A DNA stretch of 64,000 nucleotides, from contig NZ_SWFP01000006.1 in assembly GCF_005869225.1 (NCBI RefSeq), forward strand, positions 124,001-188,000, in the 5' to 3' direction. Under the pieces are notes generated by a model that was given only the letters and a program-made list of their open reading frames with translations, was not told the DNA's origin and ran no database searches. Positions 35,802 to 44,706 of this stretch are shown one piece after another. The translations under genes were made by a program, and so were the position numbers. The stretch is from Dyadobacter bucti. GTDB taxonomy: Bacteria; Bacteroidota; Bacteroidia; Cytophagales; Spirosomataceae. The first letter of the stretch is position 1; every line of letters begins with the position of its first letter.

Positions 35802-38800
35802 CTATTCCTTTACAACCTTCATCACACCGGTCATTAACCGCCAGTGGCCTGGGAAAGTACATACGTACGGGTAATCGCCTGGCTGATCAGGCACCACAAA
35901 TCTCAGACGGTAGGTCTGGCCGGGGTTCACAAGCGGGGTCGCAGCGATTACCTGAGGGATATTTGGTACGTAATTTTTCTCCGCGCCATCCTTCGCAGTG
36001 ATCATTTTATCGGCAGCAGCTCCAATGACCTCAGTGGATTTGGGTTTTCCCACAACAATATTATGCTGCATCGCATCCGGATTTTCGAATACAATCTCAA
36101 TCGTTTTACCTGCTATTGCCTTGAATTCAGTCAGGGTGAATTTCATTTCTTCACGAATTGCCTTGATCTGCACCACCTGGATATTGGGATCGGAAGTTAC
36201 ATCTTCTTTCATGCCGTAAGATTCCAAAAGTGGTGTGAGCTTGCTGCTCAGATCCTCCGATATGCTGCTTTTTACCGATGCCAGCAAAGTACGGGCTGCA
36301 TCCGAAGCAGTTTCTTTTCTTTTTGGGTTCCAGCTGCCTAGTATGCCTTTCATCACTGCATTACGTCCTTGCGGATCAAGTGACTGGGCAGTTTGGATAA
36401 GACTGATGACCTCATCGCCGCTTGCATAGGAAGTATAACCACGGGTAGCACGTTCGAGCGCAAAGTCCGATAAACGTTCCATTCGGCGTACTTCGAATGT
36501 TTTGCTTAATGTGTTATTCTTGTTTTCGTCTTTTTCAGGAACAACATTCTCTACGTCCACCGTTGCTGTAACCGTTACCTTACCCGATTCTTCAGAAGTA
36601 AAACCAAAGGTCGCTTTCCAGGGGCCGTTATTTCCCTCGGTCAGTTTTATCGTTTCGCCGGGAGCAATACCGTTTGAAAGCTGCTTGCTGATGTAATTGG
36701 TATTCAATGACCTGCTTCTGATCCCGACATTGACAACAGGCACCAGCTCTTTCGGCACCGCAACGCTTCCCTGGTTTGTAATTTCAACCACAACTTTGGC
36801 ATATTCCCGGACATAAGGTGTGGCTGGCTCGATACTGATATTTGTAATCGCGAGCTCGGCAGTGCCTTGTACTGTTACTTTTCCTGCACCGTGGTTATCA
36901 TGATTCATTCCGGCGTGGCCAGTGCCAGCCGAAGCAGCTTGTCCCGATTCTGCTTTCGGCGCTGACCCTGCCTTTGCTACACGCTGAGCCAGATATTTTT
37001 CACGCAATTGGCCATTATGTGAATTCAATATTGCAGCAAATGCGTCGGGCATCCAGCGATCGTCCGCCTGTGAATACGAGTCGAGCAAGGCAAGTACCGC
37101 GTTTTCGATCTCCGGCGTGAATTCAATTTCGGAAAATGCAAGAAGCGTATTCAACACCACCAGCTGGTCTTTATCATGCAAAGCATCCACGGAAAGCAGT
37201 GACTGGGCCGTCGCCGCAGTACGCGGCAAAACCTGAACTGCAGTTTTACGGACATCCCCGGAAGGATGTTTTAAAGCCCCGGTCACAACGGCCAAAACCT
37301 CAGGATCGCTGATCGCATTAAGACCTTGCAAAGTCCACAATGCATGGATTGCAGCGGTATTCAGCCCGATTTCATCAACGGTTTTGTCTTTAACCAGTTC
37401 AGTGAGCTTACTTACGACATCTTTATTTCCCCTCTCCACCAGCAATCTTTGTGCGTGACGACGCCATAGCATATTGGTGTTTTTCAAAGTAGCGACCAAT
37501 TCATCCGGGCGGTCTTTGCTCAAACTGACCGGTGTATATTTTGGCGCATTTTTCCAGGCAATACGGTACAAACGCCCGTGCGTAAAGTCTCTGAGATCAG
37601 TTTCATAAGCATTTCCTTTTCCGTTTTCAGATCCTTTCGGAGTAGGGTTATGCTGGATGATGAAACTATACCAGTCCGCCACCCAAACCGCACCGTCAGG
37701 GCCTACTTCTGCAAAAACGGGCGAAACCCATTCGTCGGCCCCGGCCAGCAAATTGAAGCCAAGTACGTCCTCAAAGTCAGTTCCTTTTTTAGCCATGATA
37801 TTCTGGTGCAGGATATGTCCGGTCGGTTCGGAAACGAAGGCAACCTTGTTCCAGTAACTTTTTGGGAATGCTCTTGCCGTATAAAAATTATGTCCCGCAG
37901 CCGCTGTGAAACCGCCGAAAACATCTACCTGACGAACTTTTGGCGTTATGGGCTGCATGTCTTTATGCGTATCCGTGCTGCGGCTGCCATTGTCAACTTT
38001 GCTTTCGCCAAAATACCGGTTCGGAATAGCACTGTACCATCCGTGTGAATTGTTGGCAGTAGAGCCAAACAAGTCCCCTGCCTCGTTAAAGCCCAGTCCC
38101 CAGGTGTTATTGGAGGTTTTGGCAACAATTTCCATATCAGTAGCATCCGGTTTGAAACGGAAAAGCGCCTGCCCGAAGTTAAGTGAATCGCTTTTTCCTA
38201 CTTTCCCTTTGAAACCCGAGTAACCTACCGATCCGTAGATCCAGTTATCGAATCCATAGTGCAGGTTGGAAGGCCCAGCGTGGGTATCACCCGTTCCAAA
38301 GCCCGAAAAGAGTATTTTCTTGACATCGGCTTTGTCATCACCATTGGTATCCTGCAAAAAAAGCATGTGCGGCGCCTGCGAAACAATAATCCCGCCATTG
38401 GCAAATACCAGACCGGTCGGGATGCTCAGGTCATCGGCGAATTTTGTGAATTTATCAGCTTTGCCATCTTTATCGGTGTCCTCGCAGATCAATATATAAT
38501 CACTGCCGCCGGTGTCTTTCCTTTCATTTGGATAGTCTTTAGTGATCAACACGAACAGCCTGCCGCGCTCGTCCCAGGTCATGGCGATAGGGTGCATCAC
38601 ATCAGGCTCGTGTGCAAAAACGTCCAGCGTAAAATCGACTGGGATCTGGATATGTTTGACAGATTCTTCCGGAGAAAGCGGCAATTGCTGCAATTGCGGG
38701 CCAGGACGCTGCTCATAGTTGGGAAGCTTGGCCTCACGGTATTCAAAAGGCTTCGGGGCTAATGCTGCCAGCGCTTTTCTTGCGTCATCATTCACCGCCC

Positions 38801-39545
38801 AAAGAATCCCTTTTTCTAATAAGTCCTGAAATCCCGGGGTGCCCCAGGTGCGCTCGTCGTGACCATATGCAGTATAAAAAACCCTGCCTTTTCCGTGCGT
38901 ACGCACCCAGGTATAGGGTTCGTTGGCCAGGCCCGGTTTGTCTTTTTCCTGATCTTTCTGAACAATCCGTTCGGTCAAAACAATGTTGTCGGGCTGTAAA
39001 AGTGTATGCAGATACGTCTCATCAACCGTTTTAAAGGATTTTACACCTGCAATAGCGGGATGTTCGGGTTTAACCCAAACTGGCTGAATAGTGTCCCAGG
39101 TATGCCGCCAGAATTGGCCGCCGATCAGTTTCACCACATCCGGATTGTTTCTGAAACAATAGGAAGCGCAGTGCACCGGTATAAATCCTTTTCCGCTAGC
39201 GACAAAGTCCAGCAACGCCTTTGCCTGCTGAGGCTGTATAGAATCCCAGTTTGCAAAAAGCATCAACGCATCATATTTGTTAAGCGTTTCGGGATTAAGG
39301 TCGGCGAGATTGTCGGTGTAGGTAAAGTTAAAGCCTTTCGGTCCCAGCGCTGCCATAATTTGCGGCACACGTTCGGCGGGTTTATGGTGACCATTGTCTC
39401 CAAGAAAAAGTATCTCAAGCCGGCGCGCCCGGTCGGATTCTTTTTTGGAAGACGCACTTTTGACCGCAGCGTTCTGGGACGATGGCTGTGCGGCACAGCC
39501 CAGCAGGACAATGCCAAGTAAAAAGGATAACGCTTTGGTTTTCAT
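35802..39545 (-). CDS. multidomain lipoprotein: ThuA, beta-propeller, HEAT, CARDB and cupredoxin
   Basis: A 1247-residue exported lipoprotein (lipobox LLGCAAQ). In order: a ThuA-like glutamine-amidotransferase-fold domain (about 43-258; LEILFLGDNGHHKPAERVP, EHPAIAGVKSFKTVDETYLH); a PVC-type dehydrogenase propeller (about 300-660; HPIAMTWDERGRLFVL); HEAT-like helices (about 670-870); a CARDB-type Ig domain (about 905-1015); and a C-terminal type I copper cupredoxin (last 125 residues, with PDAMQHNIVVG, PYVCTFPGHW and a late Met as ligands). No CxxCH haem site is present. The layout suggests sugar oxidation at the cell surface with electron transfer through copper. A Gfo/Idh/MocA gene follows it upstream on the same strand. 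The substrate is unknown. Confidence 0.85.
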   Translation of the reverse strand: MKTKALSFLLGIVLLGCAAQPSSQNAAVKSASSKKESDRARRLEILFLGDNGHHKPAERVPQIMAALGPKGFNFTYTDNLADLNPETLNKYDALMLFANWDSIQPQQAKALLDFVASGKGFIPVHCASYCFRNNPDVVKLIGGQFWRHTWDTIQPVWVKPEHPAIAGVKSFKTVDETYLHTLLQPDNIVLTERIVQKDQEKDKPGLANEPYTWVRTHGKGRVFYTAYGHDERTWGTPGFQDLLEKGILWAVNDDARKALAALAPKPFEYREAKLPNYEQRPGPQLQQLPLSPEESVKHIQIPVDFTLDVFAHEPDVMHPIAMTWDERGRLFVLITKDYPNERKDTGGSDYILICEDTDKDGKADKFTKFADDLSIPTGLVFANGGIIVSQAPHMLFLQDTNGDDKADVKKILFSGFGTGDTHAGPSNLHYGFDNWIYGSVGYSGFKGKVGKSDSLNFGQALFRFKPDATDMEIVAKTSNNTWGLGFNEAGDLFGSTANNSHGWYSAIPNRYFGESKVDNGSRSTDTHKDMQPITPKVRQVDVFGGFTAAAGHNFYTARAFPKSYWNKVAFVSEPTGHILHQNIMAKKGTDFEDVLGFNLLAGADEWVSPVFAEVGPDGAVWVADWYSFIIQHNPTPKGSENGKGNAYETDLRDFTHGRLYRIAWKNAPKYTPVSLSKDRPDELVATLKNTNMLWRRHAQRLLVERGNKDVVSKLTELVKDKTVDEIGLNTAAIHALWTLQGLNAISDPEVLAVVTGALKHPSGDVRKTAVQVLPRTAATAQSLLSVDALHDKDQLVVLNTLLAFSEIEFTPEIENAVLALLDSYSQADDRWMPDAFAAILNSHNGQLREKYLAQRVAKAGSAPKAESGQAASAGTGHAGMNHDNHGAGKVTVQGTAELAITNISIEPATPYVREYAKVVVEITNQGSVAVPKELVPVVNVGIRSRSLNTNYISKQLSNGIAPGETIKLTEGNNGPWKATFGFTSEESGKVTVTATVDVENVVPEKDENKNNTLSKTFEVRRMERLSDFALERATRGYTSYASGDEVISLIQTAQSLDPQGRNAVMKGILGSWNPKRKETASDAARTLLASVKSSISEDLSSKLTPLLESYGMKEDVTSDPNIQVVQIKAIREEMKFTLTEFKAIAGKTIEIVFENPDAMQHNIVVGKPKSTEVIGAAADKMITAKDGAEKNYVPNIPQVIAATPLVNPGQTYRLRFVVPDQPGDYPYVCTFPGHWRLMTGVMKVVKE

Positions 39546-39595
39546 TGTTTTATATTACGTTTCGTTGTCTTGAAAATGCGGTGTCAATTGCTTCT

Positions 39596-39820
39596 TTAAC
39601 TATTATCCCAGCCGGAAATTTCCTGGAAGTCGAATAAATAGTTCTCTTTATAATCAATTCTATACTCAGTCAGCATCTTGATGTAATCATCTCGGAACGT
39701 TTTGGTCTGATGATGAATCTCCTGATCCTTTATATAATTTACTATTGGATCAATGTTTGGTTTGCTGTAAGAAAATGCACCATTATTCTTTTTGCCATTG
39801 AAACCGCTGGTCTATTCATA
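39596..39820 (-). pseudogene. RAYT / IS200-like transposase, C-terminal remnant
   Basis: Read on the minus strand this stretch encodes DQRFQWQKE, then, one base out of frame, GAFSYSKPNIDPIVNYIKDQ, EIHHQTKTFRDDYIKMLTEY and NYLFDFQEISGWDNS with a stop at 39596. That is the C-terminal third of a Y1 transposase, including the conserved (W)Q(K)xYGAFS motif. An extra A near 39803 breaks the frame, and the N-terminal domain is absent. It lies beside three GGTGC-N3-GCACC hairpins, the arrangement expected of REP sequences and their RAYT. Confidence 0.75.
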
Positions 39821-39822
39821 TG

Positions 39823-39966
39823 TCGGTGCTCTGCACCTTGCATTTTACTGGCTATTTTAAATTCCCAGCTTAATGAAGAACCTTAACCCAACCCCGATGG
39901 TGCGGGGCACCACAATACGGATAGAAAAAATGCTGGTTCGTGTTAACACAAGGTGCAGCGCACCGA
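39823..39966. repeat. three GGTGC-N3-GCACC hairpins (REP-like cluster)
   Basis: Three short perfect hairpins of the same design occur in 140 bp: GGTGC-TCT-GCACC (39825-39837), GGTGC-GGG-GCACC (39899-39911) and GGTGC-AGC-GCACC (39952-39964). The outer two also form an 18-bp inverted pair with one mismatch (TCGGTGC(T/G)CTGCACCTTG). They abut the C-terminal RAYT remnant. Nothing else gene-like lies in this 440-bp gap. Confidence 0.8.
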
Positions 39967-39985
39967 AACATAGTCAACCCGGAGG

Positions 39986-41110
39986 TCACACATTTTTGAA
40001 ATCCGGCAGCTGGATCAATGCGCCGCCTTGCAGGGCGCTTTCGTGAGCCAGGATACCTACGCTGGTCCAGTTAGCCGACTGCCATGCATTCGGGAAAGGA
40101 TCACGGTCTTCGATCAATGCGCTGATGAACTCATGGGCCAGATGCGGGTGTGAACCTCCATGACCGCCGCCTTGCACAAACGAAAGATGTGCGTTATCAT
40201 CCAGGTTGTACACACCATGACCTGTGAAATGCTGAATTTCTTTTGGTAGCAAATGCGCGTAATCCGGCGTTTTAACTCTCTCGGGAATTTCGTGCTCCGG
40301 TTTTTTAGCCGTATGGATCACAGGATCCTCGCCTTCGATCAACGGCCATTCAAAGGACTTCTTGCTTCCGTAAACTTCAAAACTTTCGCGGTACTGGCGC
40401 GCTACATCGAAAAGCGAACGATATACATATGCGGATAAGTCGCTGTCTTTGAACTTGATGTGTGCCGACTCAACCGCAAAAGGAGAATTGTGGATTTTGA
40501 TCAGGTCTTCGGCGATAGTTCCCGATCCGAAGCACGAAACGTACTCAGCTTCCAGTTTCAGCAAACCTGCAACAGGGCCTACGCAGTGTGTGGCATAGTG
40601 CATGGGAGGAAGTCCGGGCCAGTAATCGGGCCAGCCTTCCATTTCCTGCTGGTGGCTCGCTTTCAAAAACTGAACTTTGCCCAACTCTCCTTTTTCATAC
40701 ATTTCTTTGACAAACAGAAATTCACGGGCGTAAACCACGGTTTCCATCATCATATATTTTTTGCCGGTTTCTCTGGTAGTCTTAACGATCTCGATACAAT
40801 CCTCCACGCTGGTTGCCATCGGTACGGTACAAGCCACATGCTTGCCTGCGCGCAATGCTTTCAGTGTCTGTTCGGCATGGTTTGGGATCGGCGAATTGAT
40901 ATGGACAGCATCCACATTGGGATCGGCCAGCAAGTCATCGTAATTGGAGTAGCGGACTTCAATGCCATACTGGTCGCCCACTTCGTTCAATTTTGACTCC
41001 GTACGTTGGCAAATCGCGTACATATTGGCATTGGGATGTTGCTGATAAATGGGGATAAATTCGGCTCCGAAGCCCAGTCCGACGATAGCAACATTGATTT
41101 TTTGAGACAT
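39986..41110 (-). CDS. Gfo/Idh/MocA family oxidoreductase
   Basis: A 374-residue cytoplasmic dehydrogenase. The Rossmann motif is INVAIVGLGFGAEFIPIYQ near the N-terminus; AVHINSPIPNHAEQTLKAL and GKHVACTVPMATSVEDC follow. At the usual EKP catalytic position it reads CTVPMA, so the typical lysine is missing and the active site must differ from the canonical family. HCVGPVAGLL and the later AHLSFVQGGGHGGSHPHLAH (His-rich) suggest metal or sugar binding. It lies upstream of the ThuA-fusion gene on the same strand, separated by the REP-like region. A motif shared with susC and the isomerase gene lies 112 bp upstream. Confidence 0.85.
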   Translation of the reverse strand: MSQKINVAIVGLGFGAEFIPIYQQHPNANMYAICQRTESKLNEVGDQYGIEVRYSNYDDLLADPNVDAVHINSPIPNHAEQTLKALRAGKHVACTVPMATSVEDCIEIVKTTRETGKKYMMMETVVYAREFLFVKEMYEKGELGKVQFLKASHQQEMEGWPDYWPGLPPMHYATHCVGPVAGLLKLEAEYVSCFGSGTIAEDLIKIHNSPFAVESAHIKFKDSDLSAYVYRSLFDVARQYRESFEVYGSKKSFEWPLIEGEDPVIHTAKKPEHEIPERVKTPDYAHLLPKEIQHFTGHGVYNLDDNAHLSFVQGGGHGGSHPHLAHEFISALIEDRDPFPNAWQSANWTSVGILAHESALQGGALIQLPDFKNV

Positions 41111-41221
41111 ACCTGATAAAAGATTAATAATGATTGATTAACGGGCTAGAGTGAATTAGCTGAAAGACAGATTATTGACAATACAATTTTAAAACAAAAT
41201 AGTGCTAAAAACTTTACGTCT

Positions 41222-41249
41222 TTTGATTAGTACTGACTTTATTTTGATC
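41222..41249. promoter_or_regulatory. shared upstream motif (copy in front of the 39986 gene)
   Basis: TTTGATTAGTACTGACTTTA followed by TTTTGATC. It matches 22 of 28 bases with the sequence at 46967-46994 upstream of the sugar isomerase, and the first 12 bases with 17467-17478 upstream of susC. All three lie 110-165 bp before minus-strand starts. Confidence 0.5.
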
Positions 41250-41295
41250 TTTTTTTAAATGATGTAAAATTTTCAGGCAAAATAAAGCTATAATC

Positions 41296-41324
41296 TTGCA
41301 GATAGCGTGTCTTTTTTAACTTTG
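41296..41324 (+). promoter_or_regulatory. promoter of the GNAT gene, possibly leaderless
   Basis: TTG at 41296-41298 and TAACTTTG at 41317-41324 fit the Bacteroidota -33/-7 pair with 18 bases between. The -7 element ends only six bases before the ATG at 41331, so the transcript would start at or next to the start codon. Confidence 0.55.
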
Positions 41325-41330
41325 TCCATT

Positions 41331-41885
41331 ATGATACGACCGGCTACTTCACAAGACGCGTCAGCGGTTGCCCCGCTACTGGTACTGGCCATGGGGCACA
41401 TTGCTGGAATATTTGCAAAATCGGACCAATATGAAGATGCTGTCCCTTTTTTCGAGGCATTTTTCGAAAGAGACGATAACCAGTACAGTTATGCCCATAC
41501 ACTGGTTTACGAGGAGAATAATACTGTTCTCGGTTCTGTTACCGGCTATGACGGCGCGCGGCTCGCGGAACTCAGGCAGCCAGTACTCGACCGGCTCAGA
41601 GAATCTGATCCGGATTTCACACCGGGCGACGAAACGGAAGCTGGGGAGTTTTATATGGATTGTGTAAATGTGCGTACCGATCATCAGGGAAATGGAATTG
41701 GCAAGAAACTGATTCTGGCTTTTTGTGAAAAAGCCAGACAGCTCGGTTTCAAAAGAGTAGGGCTGATCGTGGACAAAGTGAACCCGGATGCAAAAAAGCT
41801 TTACGAAAAACTAGGGTTCTATGTCGCTGGCGAAAAAGATTTCCTGGGACACAGGTATTTTCACATGGTCCGGGAAGTACAATAG
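41331..41885 (+). CDS. GNAT family N-acetyltransferase
   Basis: A 184-residue GNAT protein. The acetyl-CoA loop is VRTDHQGNGIGKKL (Q-x-x-G-x-G), followed by the usual helix and the C-terminal GLIVDKVNPDAKKLYEKLGF. It transfers an acetyl group to an amine; the acceptor cannot be read from sequence. The ATG at 41331 is chosen over an upstream GTG because it aligns with family N-termini (MIRPATSQDA) and follows a promoter at once. It is divergent from the Gfo/Idh/MocA gene and 26 bp upstream of the broken acyltransferase gene. Confidence 0.88.
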   Translation: MIRPATSQDASAVAPLLVLAMGHIAGIFAKSDQYEDAVPFFEAFFERDDNQYSYAHTLVYEENNTVLGSVTGYDGARLAELRQPVLDRLRESDPDFTPGDETEAGEFYMDCVNVRTDHQGNGIGKKLILAFCEKARQLGFKRVGLIVDKVNPDAKKLYEKLGFYVAGEKDFLGHRYFHMVREVQ

Positions 41886-41911
41886 ATAATTAACCAAACT
41901 GCCTTCCTCTC

Positions 41912-43193
41912 ATGAAAACCCGCCTTGTTTCACTGGATGTTCTGCGCGGAGTGACGATCATCCTGATGACAATAGTCAATAACCCTGGTGACTGGGGTAA
42001 CGTATATGCACCTTTGTTACATGCAGAATGGCACGGCTGCACCCCGACCGACCTCGTTTTTCCTACCTTTCTGTTTATTGTCGGAGTGTCGGTCGTACTG
42101 GCTACCCCTCAGAAATCCTGGGATAAGGGTGTTTTGCAAAAAATAGTCACACGAACGTTGCGAATTTTTTGCCTGGGACTTTTTTCCGGATTTTTCAACA
42201 AGATCCAGTTCTTTGGATTGGAAGGTCTGCCGCTGCTAGGTGTGAGGTTGATGATCACAGCTATCATTGTCGTCGCATTGTTTTCGGATTATGACCGGAA
42301 CAGGCAGTTTATAGCAGCTGTTTTTATTTTTATCATCATGATGGTGCTGGCTTTCGGGGGCTTTGAAGCATTTAAGAACGTTCGGATTCCTGGCGTACTG
42401 CAGAGAATTTCTGTGGTCTATTTTATCGTTTCGCTGCTATATCTGCGGACAAGCTGGAAAACCCAGGCGGCAGTCGCGGTTTTGCTGTTAATGGGGTACT
42501 GGGCGATTATGACGTTGATACCTGTCCCCGGGATAGGAGCGGCCAATCTTGATAAAGGGACGAACCTGGCTGCCTGGCTGGACAATCTGTTGTTGCCGGG
42601 ACATTTGTGGGCGTCTTCTAAAACCTGGGATCCGGAAGGAATTTTGAGTACAATACCAGCAATAGGCACCGGAATTGCGGGATTGCTGACGGGGACTTTG
42701 CTCAAACGGGATTTTTCCAAAAGTCAAAAAGTAAGTTATCTGCTTATCGCAGGTATCTCAGGTATTCTGATTGGCTGGCTTTGGCATTTTGTATTTCCGG
42801 TCAACAAGGCACTCTGGACGAGTTCCGACGAGTTCCTTTGTTTTATATGCCGGGGGCTGGGCGCTGCTATGCCTGGGAATTTTGTATTACATCATTGATG
42901 TGAAAGGCTACTCCGGCTGGACAACCTTTTTCGTGATTTTCGGGGTTAATCCTATGGTTGTTTTCTTCTTCTCCGGGATGATATTCCGGGTTTTGAATGC
43001 TGTTAAAGTAGATAATCCAGCCGAGGCGGGTCAGGAGACGATGGATCTGGTTCCTTACTTTTATCAGTACCAGATCGTGCCGAAGTTTGTGAACCCTATG
43101 AATGCTTCGTTGGCTTATGCGCTGCTGTACCTGGCTTTGTGGTTTGTGATTTTATTTATTCTCTACCGTAACAAGCTCGTCTTCAGGGTTTAA
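41912..43193 (+). pseudogene. heparan-alpha-glucosaminide N-acetyltransferase-like membrane protein, frameshifted
   Basis: The first frame (41912-42898) gives a multi-helix protein of the DUF5009/HGSNAT-like acyltransferase family (RLVSLDVLRGVTIILMTIVN, PTDLVFPTFLFIVGVSVVL). After residue 305 it turns to nonsense, while another frame takes up the family ending to 43193 (LYAGGWALLCLGILYYIIDV). The break is an exact tandem duplication of GACGAGTTCC at 42817-42826 and 42827-42836. Removing one copy gives a continuous 423-residue protein reading LWTSSFVLYAGG across the joint. The intact enzyme would pass acetyl groups across the membrane onto amino sugars. As written, the product lacks its last three helices. 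A sequencing error or strain-specific mutation are both possible. Confidence 0.9.
42817..42836 (+). repeat. exact 10-bp tandem duplication causing a frameshift
   Basis: GACGAGTTCC occurs twice head to tail inside the acyltransferase gene. Ten bases shift the frame by one; a single copy restores the family sequence. Confidence 0.95.
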
Positions 43194-43272
43194 CTTTCTT
43201 AAAGAAAAGTGAAGAAATTTTGTCTAAATTGCTTCTTTAAAATTTTTTAAGAATTCAATTTTACCCGTTACT

Positions 43273-44700
43273 ATGTTTCAACGCAGAGACTTTATAAAAA
43301 CAAGTGCACTGGCCGTCGCCGGAGTTGCAGCTTCAAAATGGACTTTTGCCAAAAACGCCGCAGACTTTCCCGTAGTGCGTATCGCGGCGGACAAACGAAG
43401 CTTTACCAGTGCCGCCGTTGAGGCTACGATTGTGAGAATGAAAAAAGTGATCAAAGATCCTGAACTGGCCTGGCTTTTTGAAAACTGCTTTCCCAATACC
43501 ATTGATACCACCGTTCATTTTAAACCCATTGACGGCAAACCTGACACTTTCGTCATTACAGGCGATATTGATGCGATGTGGCTGCGTGATAGTACGGCAC
43601 AGGTATGGCCTTACCTGCCTTTGCTGAAAGAAGACAAACAACTGAAAGAAATGGTGGCGGGGCTGATCAACCGCCAGACGAAATGCATTATCATTGACCC
43701 GTATGCGAACGCGTTTTATGACCGTCCGAAAGAAAGTGAGTGGAGCAAGGATACAACGGATATGAAGCCGATGCTGCATGAAAGAAAATGGGAGCTCGAC
43801 TCGCTTTGTTACACGATCAGGCTGGCTTATAACTACTGGAAAACAACCGGGGATACGAGCCCGTTTGATGCAGATTGGGTAAAGGCCATGCAGCTGGTGT
43901 TAGAAACCTGCAAAGTGCAGCAGCGGAAAGAAGGTCACGGATCTTACAGGTTCGGGCGCGTTACGTCCTGGTCAACCGATACTGTCCCTGGAAACGGTTA
44001 TGGTAATCCTGTAAAACCAAACGGTTTGATAGCGAGCACTTTCCGGCCTTCTGATGATGCGGCGATTTATCCGTTTTTTATACCATCCAATTTCTTTGCA
44101 GTGGTTTCCTTCCGGGAAGTAGCCGAGCTGCTCGAAAAAACCGGAAAAGACGCGAAGCTGGCTGCGGATTTTAAAGCGCTGGCGACGGAGATTGAGAATG
44201 CTTTAAAAAAATATGCAGTATACCCGCACCCTGAGTTCGGTAAAATATATGCTTTTGAAGTGGATGGTTTTGGCAATTACCTGCTGATGGACGACGCCGG
44301 TATTCCTGGTCTGATCAGTCTGCCGTACTTGGGGGCCTTGTCTGTCAAGGACCCGATTTACATCAATACAAGAAAGTTTGTTTTAAGCGGTTCAAATCCA
44401 TATTTCTTCAAAGGAAAAGCCGGAGAAGGTCTGGGAAGCCCGCATACTTTGGTGGATCAGATCTGGCCGATGGGAATTATTGCCCGGGCGATCACTTCGA
44501 CGGATGATAAGGAAATTGAAGCACAGCTGAAATTGCTGAAAACCACGCATAACAATACAGGTTTTATGCATGAATCGTTTGACAAAGACGACCAGTCCAA
44601 ATTTACCCGGAAATGGTTTGCCTGGGTCAATACGCTTTTTGGAGAGCTCATCCTGAAACTGGAAAAAGAGCGTCCTCACTTGCTGGCGAAGGTTTATTGA
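43273..44700 (+). CDS. glycoside hydrolase family 125 exo-alpha-1,6-mannosidase
   Basis: A 475-residue protein of GH125 (formerly DUF1237), metal-independent exo-alpha-mannosidases with an (alpha/alpha)6 barrel. Hallmarks are TGDIDAMWLRDSTAQVWPYL, RQTKCIIIDPYANAF and FRPSDDAAIYPFFIPSNFF. The N-terminus MFQRRDFIKTSALAVAG is a twin-arginine signal, so it is exported folded to the periplasm. It trims alpha-1,6-linked mannose from N-glycans or mannans. It follows the HGSNAT-like gene (80 bp), a combination suggesting host- or yeast-glycan breakdown. The assignment is firm; the exact linkage is inferred from the family. Confidence 0.94.
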   Translation: MFQRRDFIKTSALAVAGVAASKWTFAKNAADFPVVRIAADKRSFTSAAVEATIVRMKKVIKDPELAWLFENCFPNTIDTTVHFKPIDGKPDTFVITGDIDAMWLRDSTAQVWPYLPLLKEDKQLKEMVAGLINRQTKCIIIDPYANAFYDRPKESEWSKDTTDMKPMLHERKWELDSLCYTIRLAYNYWKTTGDTSPFDADWVKAMQLVLETCKVQQRKEGHGSYRFGRVTSWSTDTVPGNGYGNPVKPNGLIASTFRPSDDAAIYPFFIPSNFFAVVSFREVAELLEKTGKDAKLAADFKALATEIENALKKYAVYPHPEFGKIYAFEVDGFGNYLLMDDAGIPGLISLPYLGALSVKDPIYINTRKFVLSGSNPYFFKGKAGEGLGSPHTLVDQIWPMGIIARAITSTDDKEIEAQLKLLKTTHNNTGFMHESFDKDDQSKFTRKWFAWVNTLFGELILKLEKERPHLLAKVY

Positions 44701-44706
44701 AATTAA

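Noticed and set aside
42771..43193. Separate small membrane-protein gene
   Set aside because: It is the 3' part of the acyltransferase gene, joined to the upstream frame when the 10-bp duplication is removed.
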